In this document: in pieces, positions 24,400 to 36,218 of the stretch
How positions within the stretch are numbered: the first letter of the stretch is position 1
Layout of the letters: the number at the start of each line of letters is the position of its first letter
Source of the DNA: Buddleja alternifolia
Taxonomy: Eukaryota > Streptophyta > Magnoliopsida > Lamiales > Scrophulariaceae
Assembly: GCA_019426215.1 (NCBI GenBank)
Contig: CM033408.1
Span: 31,847,953 to 31,911,952 of the forward strand
Direction: 5' to 3'
DNA length: 64,000 nucleotides
Notes under the pieces: generated by a model
Seen by the model: the letters and a program-made list of their open reading frames with translations, nothing else
Told to the model about the DNA's origin: nothing
The model's database searches: none
Translations under genes and position numbers: made by a program

Positions 24400-26020
24400 C
24401 AATACTAGTCGCAAAACCACATCGAAAAGCTTGGAAACCGAACTAAGTTCCCTTCCTTTTGTCAAACACGCCACCGGAGGCGGTGGAGCTTGATGATATC
24501 TTTCGGTGCATATATTCTGATTTCATTTTTTATTTTATTTTTTTGTGTGTGTTTTGTATGAAAAGTTACGCAAACGAAGGTGGAGCCTCTAGTGAATAAG
24601 TTTCAGCTCGCCGAGGAATCTGATTCTGTGTATGCTTCCTTTTTTTTTGATTTTTTTTTATGTTCATTTTAAGAAATTCAATGTTGCTGATCTAGAGTTG
24701 AAATAATATTAGGTCATGTGTTATATGAAGAGAAACAGAAAGCTTGAGAACTTGTTTATTTGATTGTTTCATAGTTTTTAAATGTTATAACAGATGTAAA
24801 CAAAACTTGGGGTCCAACCACGGACTGAGTCAAAATTTGGGATTCGGGCAAAAGAAAAGGAAAAATTAGCTTGTATGGTATTGTTTCCATTTTCAATTCT
24901 CAATTTCCAATTGGAAATTGTAGAAAAGTGAATTTCCAAACTTTCATTGGTTTTTGTGTTAAAAATGAAAATATGTTTTGATGAATTATTTTGAGTTGTT
25001 ATTTTATAAGTTGAAAATGAAAATATGTTTAGATAAATGTAAATTTGTGTGGATTTTTTTACGAAAAGACGTGACGAGAATAAAAATATATTTGGATGAA
25101 TAGTTTTTTTAGATATAAATATAATAAAAAATTATAAGATTGATTTGACATCAAGTAAATTTGATTTGTGATATAGTTAGTTAGTTATATATATATATAT
25201 ATATATATGCATAGGTATATGTATGTATAAAAGTTGTATAAATATATATAACCATCCAAATTAAGTAGATATATAGATAGGAGAATATGAGTGGTTGGAG
25301 AATTGAATTGATGCGATGGGAGTAGGAATACATTGGAAACATGAATTGAGAAGAGATTTGTAGTTTTGATTTGAGAAATAAATCCCCCAAATTTCATGGA
25401 AAAAGGAAGCTGATTCCAAATTTGTGCATGTGAATTTTTTATTTGTTTCCCATGTTTTGGGCTTAGGTTCTCAAAATATTGAGAATTAAGAATCAAGAGT
25501 AGGGGACAATAAGTTGGGTCAAACATGTTTTGGGTCTCAAAATAATTGAGAATTGGGATTTGGGTTTTCAAAACAAAACCATACAAGTGTTTGGCCATGT
25601 TTTCAAGTTTAGTTTTAGAATTTTATCTTGGGAATGTGAATTATCGATATTTGTATGAGAATATTGAATTTTGCGGCATGTATGATCATATTTTTTAAAA
25701 GTAGTTAGAAGTTATGTTGATGTGATAAAAATATGATATTTTATTGCGATTTGATGTAGAAAGTGATTGAGATAGTTATAAAGTAAGAGAGAGAGAGAAA
25801 GAGAGAATAAGTTTAATACTGAAGATAAATTAATTAATAATGAGAGATAATGTGAAATGATTAAAAAATGTAATGATGAACGGTTGTGTAGAAAAATGTG
25901 TAATAGAAAATAAGAATGAGTATGTTTTGGAGAAAATAAGTTTGAGTGTGGATTTTCATTCTCTGGTGATCCAAAAAATGAAAAATCCACCACAAAAAAT
26001 ATGGTCAAACCAAAGTATTA
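24400..26020. other. Intergenic DNA with a possible exon remnant and microsatellites
   Basis: Around 24460-24640 the GC content rises, and two short coding-like blocks (PPEAVELDDIF and KVEPLVNKFQLAEESDS) are separated by intron-like AT-rich sequence. I cannot assign a family, and stops flank both. A (TA)n tract lies at 25186-25209 and a GA-rich tract at 25790-25806. The rest is AT-rich with no features. Confidence 0.35.
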
Positions 26021-26022
26021 AA

Positions 26023-26644
26023 TGTGGGTATCGGTGTCGATATCGTGGTAGTACATTTACGAAAATTTCAATGGAAATTTCGGAGATATTCAAAATTTCG
26101 ATTTCAATTTTAAAGAAATCATGGAAATTTATAGAAATATTTGAAAATTTACAATGAAACTTTGTGTAACTTTAAATATCATAATTATGCATCTTTTACA
26201 TAAATAATATTGTATATATAATGTCTGTATAGTGAATTTTGTCAAGTAGTATAACTAAAATCTGTGGCAAAAAACATAAATAAATATGATTTGAGAGTAA
26301 AGTAATACTAATAACCAAATCTCCTAAAAATTTCATTAAAACAAAATACCACAATCATTTATAGACAACGACTGAACAACAATAATTTGGACTCATTCTT
26401 ATTTAAAAATAAATAATTAAATATTATTTTAAATTTAGGAATATTTTGAGTTTGGTCAAAATTTCGAGAAATTTCGATGGATATTTAACAAAGTAATTTT
26501 GTTAAGAATTCGAGATTTCGGGAAATATCGAGAAATTTCGATAGATATTCTGCAAAATTGGATCGAAGGTGAGATTTTGCTTCGAGACCCCCAGAAATCC
26601 GAAATTTCGATCGAAATTTCTAGGTTTCGGAGGAAATTTAAAAC
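26023..26644. repeat. Dispersed ~620-bp repeat rich in 'gaaatttcg', copy 1
   Basis: The sequence starts near 'attaaatgtgggtatcgg' and ends near 'aatttaaaaccatg'. A second copy, similar along its length, is at about 61977-62682. The ends are weakly inverted (ATTAAAT against TTTTAAAT), which suggests a non-coding DNA transposon. No target duplication was identified. Confidence 0.75.
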
Positions 26645-26780
26645 CATGAGCCAAACACAGCCTTAATATTTTTAGATATATTTTTTGGGATGGGGGATGG
26701 ATTTCAAATATGAAAAAATTTTAGGGGCAAAAAAAAGTTTCAAAGTTGAGTAGGGCAAGTGCCCCCACCAGTCCCCTGAC

Positions 26781-26850
26781 GAAAAAATTAACGAAATATT
26801 ATATTTAAAAAAAAATTCAAAAAATACCACAAATTTGACCGGGTAGTAGA
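26781..26850. repeat. Left terminal inverted repeat of the PMD-MULE
   Basis: It matches the reverse complement of about 33648-33714 with few differences across roughly 65 bp. Confidence 0.85.
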
Positions 26851-26895
26851 AATCTGACATTTTCTGCAGCTTTACCTGCAAAGCTGCCACCACTT

Positions 26896-26990
26896 TTTCC
26901 AAAGTGGCTGATAGCGCCTTTGACCAAGGCGCTATCTGACCACTTTGGAAAAAGTGGCTGATAGCGCCTTTGACCAAGGCGCTATCAGCT
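26896..26990. repeat. Subterminal palindromic repeats of the PMD-MULE, left
   Basis: The unit ccactttttccaaagtgg plus gatagcgcc...ggcgctatc occurs twice in direct order. Each half is itself an inverted repeat. Matching GATAGCGCC palindromes sit inside the right TIR. They may be transposase-binding sites. Confidence 0.8.
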
Positions 26991-27120
26991 GGGTATTTAA
27001 CCCTCCCCTGCCTTAGCCAAAGTCGCTACTGATATACAAAACGCAGGCTACTAATATACAAAACACAAGCTTTTCAAGTAAATTTTGTGATCGTTTTTTG
27101 TTCTTCAAAATATTTAAAAG

Positions 27121-27485
27121 GTAAATTTTAATTATATACAATTTAGTTTATATAATGCAATTATGATATTAGTCTAATTTTAGTTAGAAAACATTTTAAT
27201 TTAGTGTTTTTTTATATAATTTAGCCGAATTTCAATAATGTGTTTTTCTTTTAGTTTAATTTTGAAGTATGATATAGGTTCATCATGTATTTTTTGTGTA
27301 GTTTTAGAATTTTTATATGATTTTGTTTAATTTGCAAAATTTTGTGTAGTTTACTATGAATTATGAAGTTTCGAATTTATTATAATTTTATGTTATAATT
27401 TTTAATCATTAGAAACTTTAGCGGCTAATATTTTAATGAAGTCATCGTAATCTAATTATGTGTTATTACATATTTTTCAATCCAG
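27121..27485 (+). other. Probable 5' UTR intron of the PMD gene
   Basis: The donor aaaag|gtaaat at 27120/27121 and acceptor caatccag|g at 27485/27486 end one base before the ATG. The intron is AT-rich. Inferred from splice signals. Confidence 0.6.
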
Positions 27486-27486
27486 G

Positions 27487-29853
27487 ATGGCGAGTACCAA
27501 TGGTAGTGGCACCGAGGCTAGGATATATGGCCCTTTAATCAATACTGTGCTGACCGAGCAGGCCAATCATAGGAGTGAATTAGTTTTCAGCAGAGATGAT
27601 CAAGAGTTACTACTACGGTCTAGACGAGCAGACTATCATACATACCATACTGCCTATATCACCGCTCCAGATGCCCGTGTCCTTCATAAGCTTAATGAAA
27701 TGGGGTTTTACCGTGTCTATAAGTTAAGTAAGTTGGAAAATGATTTGGGTCTTATATTTGCCCTGGTCGAGAGGTGGCGTTCGGAGACGAACACTTTTCA
27801 TTTGCGAAATGGAGAGGCTACGATTACTCTCCAAGACGTAGCAATTTTATGGGGTCTACCAGTAGACGGTCGCCCGGTAATTGGTGATGATGAGTGTGCG
27901 ACATACCAACAACATCAAGCCCGAATTTTAAACCTCCTAGGGATTACGACTGGGCCTCAGGATTTTCCGAGTAAAGGGTTTAAGATAAAAGCAAAGACGA
28001 TTGTTGAGCACGTGAGTGCAGAGAATAGACAAATTACGGAGCTTTCCAGTGAAGAGGATGTTGATAAAATAGCACGCTGTTGGGCATTTCTGTTGATAGG
28101 CTTGATGTGTCCAGACAGTAGCGGAGACGTGATTCCATGTTATTGGTTAAAGGTTTTAGAAGACATTGCCGAAGTCGGTACATATAGTTGGGGGAGTGCT
28201 ATATTGGCGTACTTGTACCGGGAACTCTCAAAGGCATGTTTGAAAACCAAAGGAAGTATTTCAGGTCCATTAAATTTGGTACAGGTGTGATAATTGTGTT
28301 TCAGTACATTGTGTTTTTACCTTACTTAGAACTAAGAATGCTTATGAGATTAATGTATTTACTTTTAACAGATTTGGGCATGGTCACGGATAGTGGTTGT
28401 TAGGCCTACAAACCTTCCTCAAGAAATTGGGCCGATAGATATAAATGGCATTGCACGAGCTCCTCATGCTGAACGGTAAGTTATTCATATATATTAACAA
28501 ACATCATATTTTCTTTACTTATTTTTGTTTTTTATATTGAAGGTGGTATCCCCCTCGATCAGGGAGCTTTGTTACTGCTAACAATCTTCCTGCGTTCAGG
28601 GAGCAGCTTGATTTGGTGACCGATCATCATGTGAGTAATAAATTATAGTCACACCATTATATTATGAAGTATTATATGTTTTTGATATTAATAATATTCT
28701 ATCATATTTTGTCTTAATTCAGTTTGTTTGGCCTCCGTACTCCTTTTTTGATCCGGACATTGCTGATCTGCCTCCACGATGTTTGGATTGGATTGCGTGG
28801 ACATCATCTGTCCCATTGATATGCTTTAACATTGTGGAGTGGCACTGTCCTGATCGTGTTATGCGACAGTTTAGTTACGTACAAACTATTCCACTGGCAG
28901 TAGAACGCTTTAGGAGGATTGATCGCAGGGGACGAGATGCGAGAAACTGGATGAGAGAATTCAGGAAGGAAATTGAAATATGGAATAACCGGGAAAATTG
29001 CATTATAAATGGAGTTGAGGGTGTGGGCACGACACCGGACTACGAGGAGTGGTATCAGTCCATCACTCGTCGTTATATATCACGTACCTTGAATTGGTCA
29101 AGAAACACATACCAAACAGGGGTGGGTCCTCTTCTAGATAATGTGGTTAGTATTTGATTTGATGTATGATATTTTGCTAAATCTTTTATTTATTTCATCT
29201 CACTCTTTTGTTTATTTTTTCAGGGTCATGAAATTCAGAACCTCCTCCGACAAGTCAATCAGACTGACAGTGATGCTGACAGAATATTAGGGAATGTCAG
29301 ATCGAGTCTTTCTCACATTGCTAGTATGGTAGGAGGTGGATGGACTCACACTAGTGATGCACAACAAAGGTGGACTCACACTCAACCATACCCTGTCGAT
29401 CCCCCATCAACGGTATATCGTCCTACAGTCGAGCCGCAATCACAAATTTTACATCCATCACTCGATCCCCAGTTACAAGGTTTCTATTATGGTGGAGATG
29501 GCGCTTCATATGGGAGGCCACAAGGTTTCAATTATGGAGGCGAAGGTACTTCATATGGACAAGGTTTTAATTATGGAAGCGAAGGCACTTCCTATAGGAG
29601 GTCATACTCGTCGGACCCATTAATACCTTTAGAGATGCTTTTTGGCGCAACAGAGTCAACTCCACCACAGAACCAGAGAAATATTTCTCCTGTTCCTATA
29701 AATTGGGATATGAACAGCCCCGCACCTCATGAACAAGAGTACGTGACTCAACAAGATCAACCGGCACCGAGAAATGATCGACGGAGACGATCCGAAAGGG
29801 TGGTGAATCCCACTGTTTGCCTTACAGAGTTGCAACGTCGAAGGCAACAATAG
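27487..29853 (+). CDS. Transposon-borne plant mobile domain (PMD/MAIN-like) protein
   Basis: CDS join(27487..28284, 28372..28475, 28543..28630, 28723..29145, 29224..29853), 680 residues, with all phases agreeing. PMD hallmarks: MGFYRVYKLSKLENDLGLIFALVERWRSETNTF, then GEATITLQDVAILWGLPVDGRPV, ARCWAFLLIGLMCPD, AILAYLYRELSKAC, LVQIWAWSRI and W-YPP. The C-terminus is Gly/Tyr-rich, with three near repeats of GFNYGGEGTSYG, and ends in a basic tail (RNDRRRRSERVV...LQRRRQQ). Host relatives MAIN and MAIL1 maintain heterochromatin silencing and meristem integrity in Arabidopsis; PMDs are also common inside transposons. The gene lies within MULE TIRs and converges on the transposase, with about 240 bp between stop codons. 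Its role in transposition is unknown, and the link to silencing control is inference. Confidence 0.88.
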
Positions 29854-30089
29854 AACCTTATTTCCCTAATTTTGTTTAACCTATTTTGTATTTTATTAGT
29901 ATTAGTTAAGTTATTGTTCAATGGTATTTAGTTTTATTATCACTTGAATTATCTCCAATTATCTCTAATTATTTAGGCAATAAAAACAAGTCCAAAATAA
30001 TGAAAATATATTTTATTAAACGAAAACTATTACAACATAGACATTCATTACTAATTAAACAATAAAATATTAAAAAAGTGCTCAACAAT

Positions 30090-32938
30090 CTACGAATCCA
30101 TCTCATTTTGAATGCGAGTGCTCACGTTTCTGCCCACAAGTCGTTTCTTCTTTGAATAAGGGTCCTGGACTAGCTCAAAATTTGGGGTATCCCAATAATA
30201 CTTGTCAGGCAACGGATAGAACCTTCCTTCATATGTTTTTATATACTCATCAACTCCGTAATATTGTTTAACAAGATTTATCGACCTTAAAGTCAATGCT
30301 TTGGCCAAGGCAACCGCATGTGAGCATGGAATTCCAATTGCCGTCCAATTTCCGCAAGAACAATTTTGATTTTTTAGGTCTACAGAGTACCTTCGACCAC
30401 GGCTTTCGAACTGGGCGCGACAAAAAACTTGGCCAGTTTGGTTAGAATAAGAAAATTTTCTGACTTCGTGGTTACTGGAAGCATCTGTCTCTTTCTCGTA
30501 GAGTTTAGTAGCTTGTCTTGTCAAGGGACCATTGCTCTTCATTTTTAAACCATCTACCGCTCGATCACAAAAATACATGGCAAGTTTATGGAATGTGAAT
30601 TCCACAATAGCTGTAGGTGGAAGATGTCGAGCTGTTTTCATCACATTATTAAAGCTATCTCCCATGTTTGTAGTCATAATGCCTTCTCGCACCCCTCCGT
30701 CATGTGAAAGTGTCCATTTTTCTTTATCGATTTTGTCCAACCAAGCTCCAGCCTCTTTATTCAATGCACAAATTTTGTTCATTTCACGTTCAAATTTTTC
30801 GATGCTATGTGCGTTTCCTGCATTAGAACATAACTGCTTCAAAGCTTTATTTTTGAACGTGTGGTTGAAGTTTGAAACCACATGACGCAGACAATATCGA
30901 TGACATCCTAGAGGAGGGTGAAATGCTCGTACAACTTTGACTCCATTTAATAGGCCTTGATGACGATCAGAAAGAAGGCATACGCCTTCATTGGGTGAAA
31001 CAAAATAGTGGCTTAGACATCGTAGAAACCAAAGCCAGGATTCATTCGTCTCATTGTCAATGATTGCGAATGCAAGAGGCAAGATGTTATTATTTCCATC
31101 CAGAGTAGTTGCAATCAACAACTTACCATTGTAGCGTGCGTATAGATGTGTCCCATCGACACATATGACCCTCCGACAATGTTGGAATCCATCTATACAC
31201 GGCCTGAATGCCCAAAACACATACTTCAACACTTTTGGATTTTCATAGGCATCTTTGTGTACCCATTCAATAATTGTGCCTGGATTCCATTTCTTGATAG
31301 CTCCCAATAACTTAGGTAAGTTTTTCACAGAGTCCTCCCAAGTCCCGTATACAAGTTCATTTGCACGTTGCAAACTGTACCAAGCCTTGCCATAACTTAT
31401 TTCGCAATTCCATTTCTGCTGTACAAGTACTATTATTTGATTGATCTCAAATGCCGGATTTTCTTCCATATGTGGTATAAGTTCGTTGGTGACCAAATTC
31501 ATGTCCAAGTTAGGGTGTTTCTCCCTGGTATTATCGAAAAGACATGAGTGTAACTCACCGAATTTTGAAATTATCCACATGTTTAGTTTCACGTTGAAAT
31601 GAGCTCGGAGTTCAAATTCACAATGCTCGGGTTTGTTTTTGTGTTTGCATACCCCTTTCCATTTGTTTGGTTCACTGATCGTCACCTTATACTCGCGTTT
31701 TTGGTGCTTACAGTGGTAATCTTTCACCGCTTTTTGCAAGCTCTTTTTGTTCTCAAATACCAAACCCAACCGAAGATTACCTATTCGATAATCATAGATC
31801 ATATCCCTTGTTTGTACTCGATTTAGTAGACCTAATGAGTCTCCTTCTACTTCGAGATCTTTTGTGGAATAAAATGGGAGTACTTTGTGAAGTCTTTCTT
31901 GAGCCACTGCGGGAGGAACATCTTCCTCCTCAATTTCCTCCTCATCATCATCAGTATCAGTTGGTATATAGTTCATTTCTTCATCCATGTCACTTTCTGA
32001 AGGGTAGTAATCTGAATCTGCTGATTCAACATTCTCGTCATCTTCAAACTGATCGAAATGGGGTTCGGCTGAACTGCTCGGCCCTGCGTGATTAGAAAAA
32101 TGAGCATTGTAGTTGGCTTCCTCAAAATGCTCAGAAGGGCCTCCTACATGCACAAATAAAAATTTCAAAAGAACCACGGGTTAAAACATGAAGATAAAAT
32201 ATGCATATATAGGAATAATAAAAAAGTCTAACAAAATGTGCATTTGGCCCCAAATTAATATTTACCTGCATGCATATCAGGAAATGGAAAAGCCCGTGTA
32301 GAATTAGTCGCCCAATTTTCATTATGTGCAATTCCAACACCGTCATACGCATTCCCCGATGTTGAACATCCTAAAAAACAATCACAAAAAATAGTAATTA
32401 GAATTATGTACAAACAATAAATATTTTAGAAAATATGATGGCACAATGTACAAATAAAACATAGATTACCTGCTTGTGTATCGGCCATTTGGCTTATACC
32501 TATATTTAAATCTGGTAAGAAGGGTTGTGAATAAAATGATGGGAATTGGTTTGGTGTCGGCGCCACTTGTGTTAACAATGACAAAAAGGGATCCTGAGAC
32601 TGTATCATTTGCTTCTCAATAAAAAGCTCCAATGTAGAAACTTCATTGATAGGATCCAAGAAAAACCACAAATCTTCATCGTCTTTGATCTCCATTAAAT
32701 TCTCCCTAATGGTACCCCCTTCTCCAGATGAATATTTAATAAAAACTTTCAACAAAAATTGATTCACATCAATTTTGGTTCTATTATATAACTTTCTCAC
32801 CAAATTAACAAATTTGATCTTACGGTCTATTCTCAGGTTAGCGCTCGGACGTATACTACTATATCTCATTGAATTTGATTCTTCGATTACCTCACCATCC
32901 GAGAATATAATAAGTATAACAGTACTCGGGATCGACAT
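30090..32938 (-). CDS. MuDR-type MULE transposase
   Basis: CDS complement(join(30090..32143, 32266..32370, 32470..32938)), 875 residues, with consistent phases. The N-terminal exon carries a PB1-like segment (VILIIFSDGEVIEES...IKDDEDLWFFLD). An acidic linker follows, then the MuDR DNA-binding region (GLVFENKKSLQKAVKDYHCKHQKREYKV...C-HKNKPEHCEFELRA). The MULE core has VICVDGTHL (first Asp), LAFAIIDNETNESWLWFL and LLSDRHQGLL (second Asp). A SWIM zinc finger, CSCGNWTAIGIPCSH, ends the catalytic part. This class cuts at TIRs and inserts with 9-bp duplications. No frame break was seen, so it may be active. TATA-like 'ttaaata' occurs near 33438. Confidence 0.92.
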
Positions 32939-33288
32939 TTCTGCAGAATATCAATTGTTAAATTATAGTTCAAACCACAGAATACTACTAAATTATATCA
33001 CAAACTATGAACAATAAAATCAATAACAAGACAAAATGAAATAATATACTTAGTAAAAATTAAGTTTAACTAAATACCAATATAACATTGAATTAAAAAA
33101 ATTACCTGTAAATTTTGAAAACTAAACTAAATCATATGAACCTAAACTAAACTAAACTAAACATACATAAACCTAGTGACTTAATATACTTAAAGCACTA
33201 GATTAAAATATTTACCAAGTAAAATGCTACTATCATAATTGAAATACATAAACTAAATTGCATATAATTAAAATTTACCTTATAAATA

Positions 33289-33421
33289 ATTTGGGGAAAA
33301 GATCACAAAATTTGACTGAATTGGATGCGGGAACAGATAATTTGGGGAAAAGATCACAAAATTTGACTGAATTGGATGCGGGAACAGATAATTTGGGGAA
33401 AAGATGGATGCGGGAACAGAC
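33289..33421. repeat. ~53-bp tandem repeat, about 2.5 units, inside the MULE
   Basis: The unit starts 'ataatttggggaaaagat' and ends 'gatgcgggaacag'. Two full copies are followed by one shortened by an internal deletion. It lies in the leader side of the transposase gene. Confidence 0.9.
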
Positions 33422-33445
33422 GAAGAGTAGGGGCCGGATTAAATA

Positions 33446-33640
33446 GAAAACTGGTAGCGCCTGTCACAAAGGCGCACAAAAGTAGATAGCGCCTTCGTGA
33501 CAAGCGCTATTGACTGACAAAAGTTGATAGCGCCTGTCACCAAGGCGCTATCAACTTTTGTCAATAGATAGCGCCTTGGTGACAGGCGCTATCTACTTTT
33601 GTCAGTCGATACCGCCTGTCACCAAGGCGCAATGTGGTAT
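33446..33640. repeat. Subterminal palindromic repeats of the PMD-MULE, right
   Basis: Several copies of (G)ATAGCGCC(T)...GGCGCTATC in both orientations, spaced by 'acttttgtca'. They mirror the palindromes at 26896-26990 although the spacers differ. Confidence 0.85.
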
Positions 33641-33647
33641 TTTGTAA

Positions 33648-33714
33648 TACCCGGTCAAATTTGTGGTATTTTTCGAATTTTTTTTTTTAAATATAATATT
33701 TCTTTAATTTTTCC
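33648..33714. repeat. Right terminal inverted repeat of the PMD-MULE
   Basis: Inverted match to 26781-26850. Confidence 0.85.
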
Positions 33715-33953
33715 TTTTTTCTAGCACTTAAAACCTTGACAAGATTGAGATAATTGCCCTGATATGTGTGGAATTGTTAGTCATCTTAGTTAGGAAAAAA
33801 TGTTTAAAACAAAGGAAAGAAAATGTATAGAGTTGGTGCTTGTATATGTATCATGATTTTTGGTGGACCGAGATGGATTTCTTGTGGAAAATGGACTTTT
33901 TGGTGATGCTATTTGTGTACCAAGCATGATAGGATGTATCAAGGTCCTGAGCA

Positions 33954-34101
33954 GGTGATTCTATGCCAAACCGGGTCCAACAGAGCCACTGCATTATACA
34001 CCATTGGATGCAAGAGTAAGATGATAAACAACCCTTAAAGTACATACATCCAATGATAAAAGATAGACCAGCTCCATTGAACCCGGTCTATCTTAGAATT
34101 T
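33954..34101. mobile_element. 148-bp MULE-type MITE
   Basis: It is flanked by the perfect 9-bp duplication TCCTGAGCA (33945-33953, 34102-34110). The left end ggtgATTCTATGCCAAACCG and the reverse complement of the right end aaATTCTAAGATAGACCG continue as inverted repeats through CGGGT(C/T)CAA. It has the same end type as the MITE in the XIP exon. Confidence 0.88.
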
Positions 34102-34352
34102 TCCTGAGCATAGGATGCCTCTATTTATATTAACCGGGGCGTATCTTTGAAATCGTATATTGAGAAGTTGTCCCTTTGGAAATCTTGTTTTTCACTTTCC
34201 TTCGTAATTGTTATTGCAAAAAAGTTACTTCGTGGTAGTCTCAATGACTTCTCCGTGTGATCTATAATTAGTAGTCATACATACATGTATTACATATTGG
34301 TTTTTTTCGTTTACCAAATTAATAACATAGTGATGCATGGCAATATGTTTTA

Positions 34353-34608
34353 GGATAATTACACTCACACCCCCTCAATGATTGGGTAATTATACAAACC
34401 TCCCCTCACTAATTGATAATTACAAACACACTCCATCAAGGGATCTATTTGTATAGTTTACAAGGGGTGCAATTGTAAGAATTGTTACATACAGGGGGTG
34501 CAATTGTAAAAAATATTTAACATGAGGGGGTGTGTTTGTAATTATCAATTAGTGAGGAGAGGTTTGTGTAATTATCCTATCATTGAGGGGTGTGAGTGTA
34601 ATTATCCC
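34353..34608. mobile_element. 256-bp foldback MITE of the GGATAATTACAC family
   Basis: The inverted repeats are nearly the whole element: left ggATAATTACACTCACACC, right the same in reverse complement, continuing for about 90 bp per arm. The 9-bp duplication TATGTTTTA is at 34344-34352 and 34609-34617. It is non-coding. Relatives lie at 53588-53840 and 58300-58550. Confidence 0.9.
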
Positions 34609-34617
34609 TATGTTTTA

Positions 34618-35385
34618 TTTGCATATCAATGTATACTTCTGGTCACTCTTAAGAACTTTCGGGTTTCAGAACGATTGTGGTACTTACTGGAGTTCAATGT
34701 ACACAAACAATTGTAGTTTATACTGGGATTGGAATATCATTGGTATGACTATGTAGACGCTATATGGCGAACATCGATATTGCGATTCATGTGGTGCTGA
34801 TTGTGACTTTATGGGTAATTTTATGACAGAGCAAGTTTAATAGCCCAAGTGTGAATTTTGTGATGTTATGGTGGTGTAAATAAGGTTTACGCTTTTGCCC
34901 TTTTCCTATTTTAAGTGATCATCGAAGTGTTGCCTTATAGATTAGAAGATGGTGAATGAGGCTCTTGTTCTCTAATCAACTTGTATGTTTACGGAAGCAG
35001 ATATAAAATCATTACATCAAGAATATCAATCCACCATAAATAATTAACAACTAAAAGGAAGAGAAAATAGCTTTTAGAGTAAACAAATACCCAAATTTAC
35101 GTGTAAATAAATCCAACCCAAAATTTCTTCCTAATTTTGAAATATTTGGAGTTCAGTCTACTTACCACTTGAATGTTCGTTTTTATTGTTACAATTACCA
35201 CAAAATATGACCCCAAACCAAACCAAAACTCCACCCAACTCATTCTAACAAAGTTTATGAATTTCTTGCACCTAAACTAACTCATTGCAAAACACCATAA
35301 ACAATTAGAAACCATCTCTCTGCATCAAATGATTAAATTAAAACCCTCTTCACCTATTCAATTTTGATAATCATCTCAACACTAG
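34618..35385. other. Intergenic stretch upstream of PKSB copy 1
   Basis: There is no gene. From about 35215 the sequence matches the region upstream of copy 2 (from about 40990), so it belongs to the duplicated promoter. Confidence 0.6.
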
Positions 35386-35393
35386 TATATATA
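35386..35393 (+). promoter_or_regulatory. TATA box of PKSB copy 1
   Basis: TATATATA lies 103 bp upstream of the ATG. The same position in copy 2 keeps the box (41158-41166), in line with a shared promoter. Confidence 0.65.
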
Positions 35394-36213
35394 GAAGCAA
35401 TCCTATGCCATCTATTTCGCCAAAAAAAATAGACACATATTCGTCATCCTATCTTGAGAAATTCGATTTTTAATAAGAAGAAGTTTCCATGGGAAGTGAG
35501 GAGGGTATCCAATGGTCGAAAAGTGCCGATCCCGGGAAAGCTACAATCCTGGCCCTTGGGAAGGCATTTCCACACCAGCTAGTCATGCAAGAGTTCTTGG
35601 TTGATGGATACTTCAGAAACACCAACTGTGATGATCCTGAACTCAAACAGAAGCTCACTAGACTCTGTAATTTTTCTTCCTTTTTGCATATATATATTTT
35701 ACTTCATTATTTCAGTTCAGGAAATCATATATCTGATGCTAAGTAAAATCTAAGATGCATGTCCCAATAATGAGAAATAGTTTCTTCCCAAAAGATTATT
35801 TACCGTTTTCTTTTCGAGAGAACCGATGAATATAACATTTGTTTACAACCAGATATCAAAGATAATTAAATACAATGAATAAATCTAAAGTGGAACTCGA
35901 ATTCAAGACCCCTCTTAACTCTTTATAGATACTGACAATTTAGATGCATAAGCTTATTTTACTGCTGATTAAGATAAACTTCTTTCTGTGATGGACTTGT
36001 TTACTGTCATTAATGTTTCAGGCAAGACAACAACAGTAAAAACAAGATATGCAGTAATGTCTGAAGAAATCCTAAACAAGTACCCTGAATTAGCCATTGA
36101 AGGGCTCCCAACTGTCACACAAAGGCTAGACATTTGCAATTCTGCAGTCACACAAATGGCAGTTGAAGCCTCAAAATCATGCATCAAGAAATGGGGAAGG
36201 GCAATTTCGGAAA

Positions 36214-36218
36214 TAACG
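36214..36218. repeat. 5-bp target duplication of the solo LTR, left
   Basis: TAACG, repeated at 36634-36638. Confidence 0.9.

Larger units (their letters stand above)
26781..33714. mobile_element. Mutator-like element (MULE) carrying a plant-mobile-domain gene
   Basis: A 6.9-kb element with inverted terminal repeats of about 65 bp. The left end is gaaaaaattaacgaaat...; the right end in reverse complement is ggaaaaattaaagaaat.... Both run on through 'aataccacaaatttgaccggg'. Immediately inside lie palindromes of type GATAGCGCC...GGCGCTATC, two on the left and several on the right. It holds two convergent spliced genes: a PMD protein on plus and a MuDR-type transposase on minus. Both frames look open, so the element may be autonomous. 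I could not find a matching 9-bp target duplication. Confidence 0.88.

Noticed and set aside
33289..33421. CRISPR-like direct repeats
   Set aside because: Units are adjacent without spacers and lie in a plant transposon leader; this is an ordinary tandem repeat.
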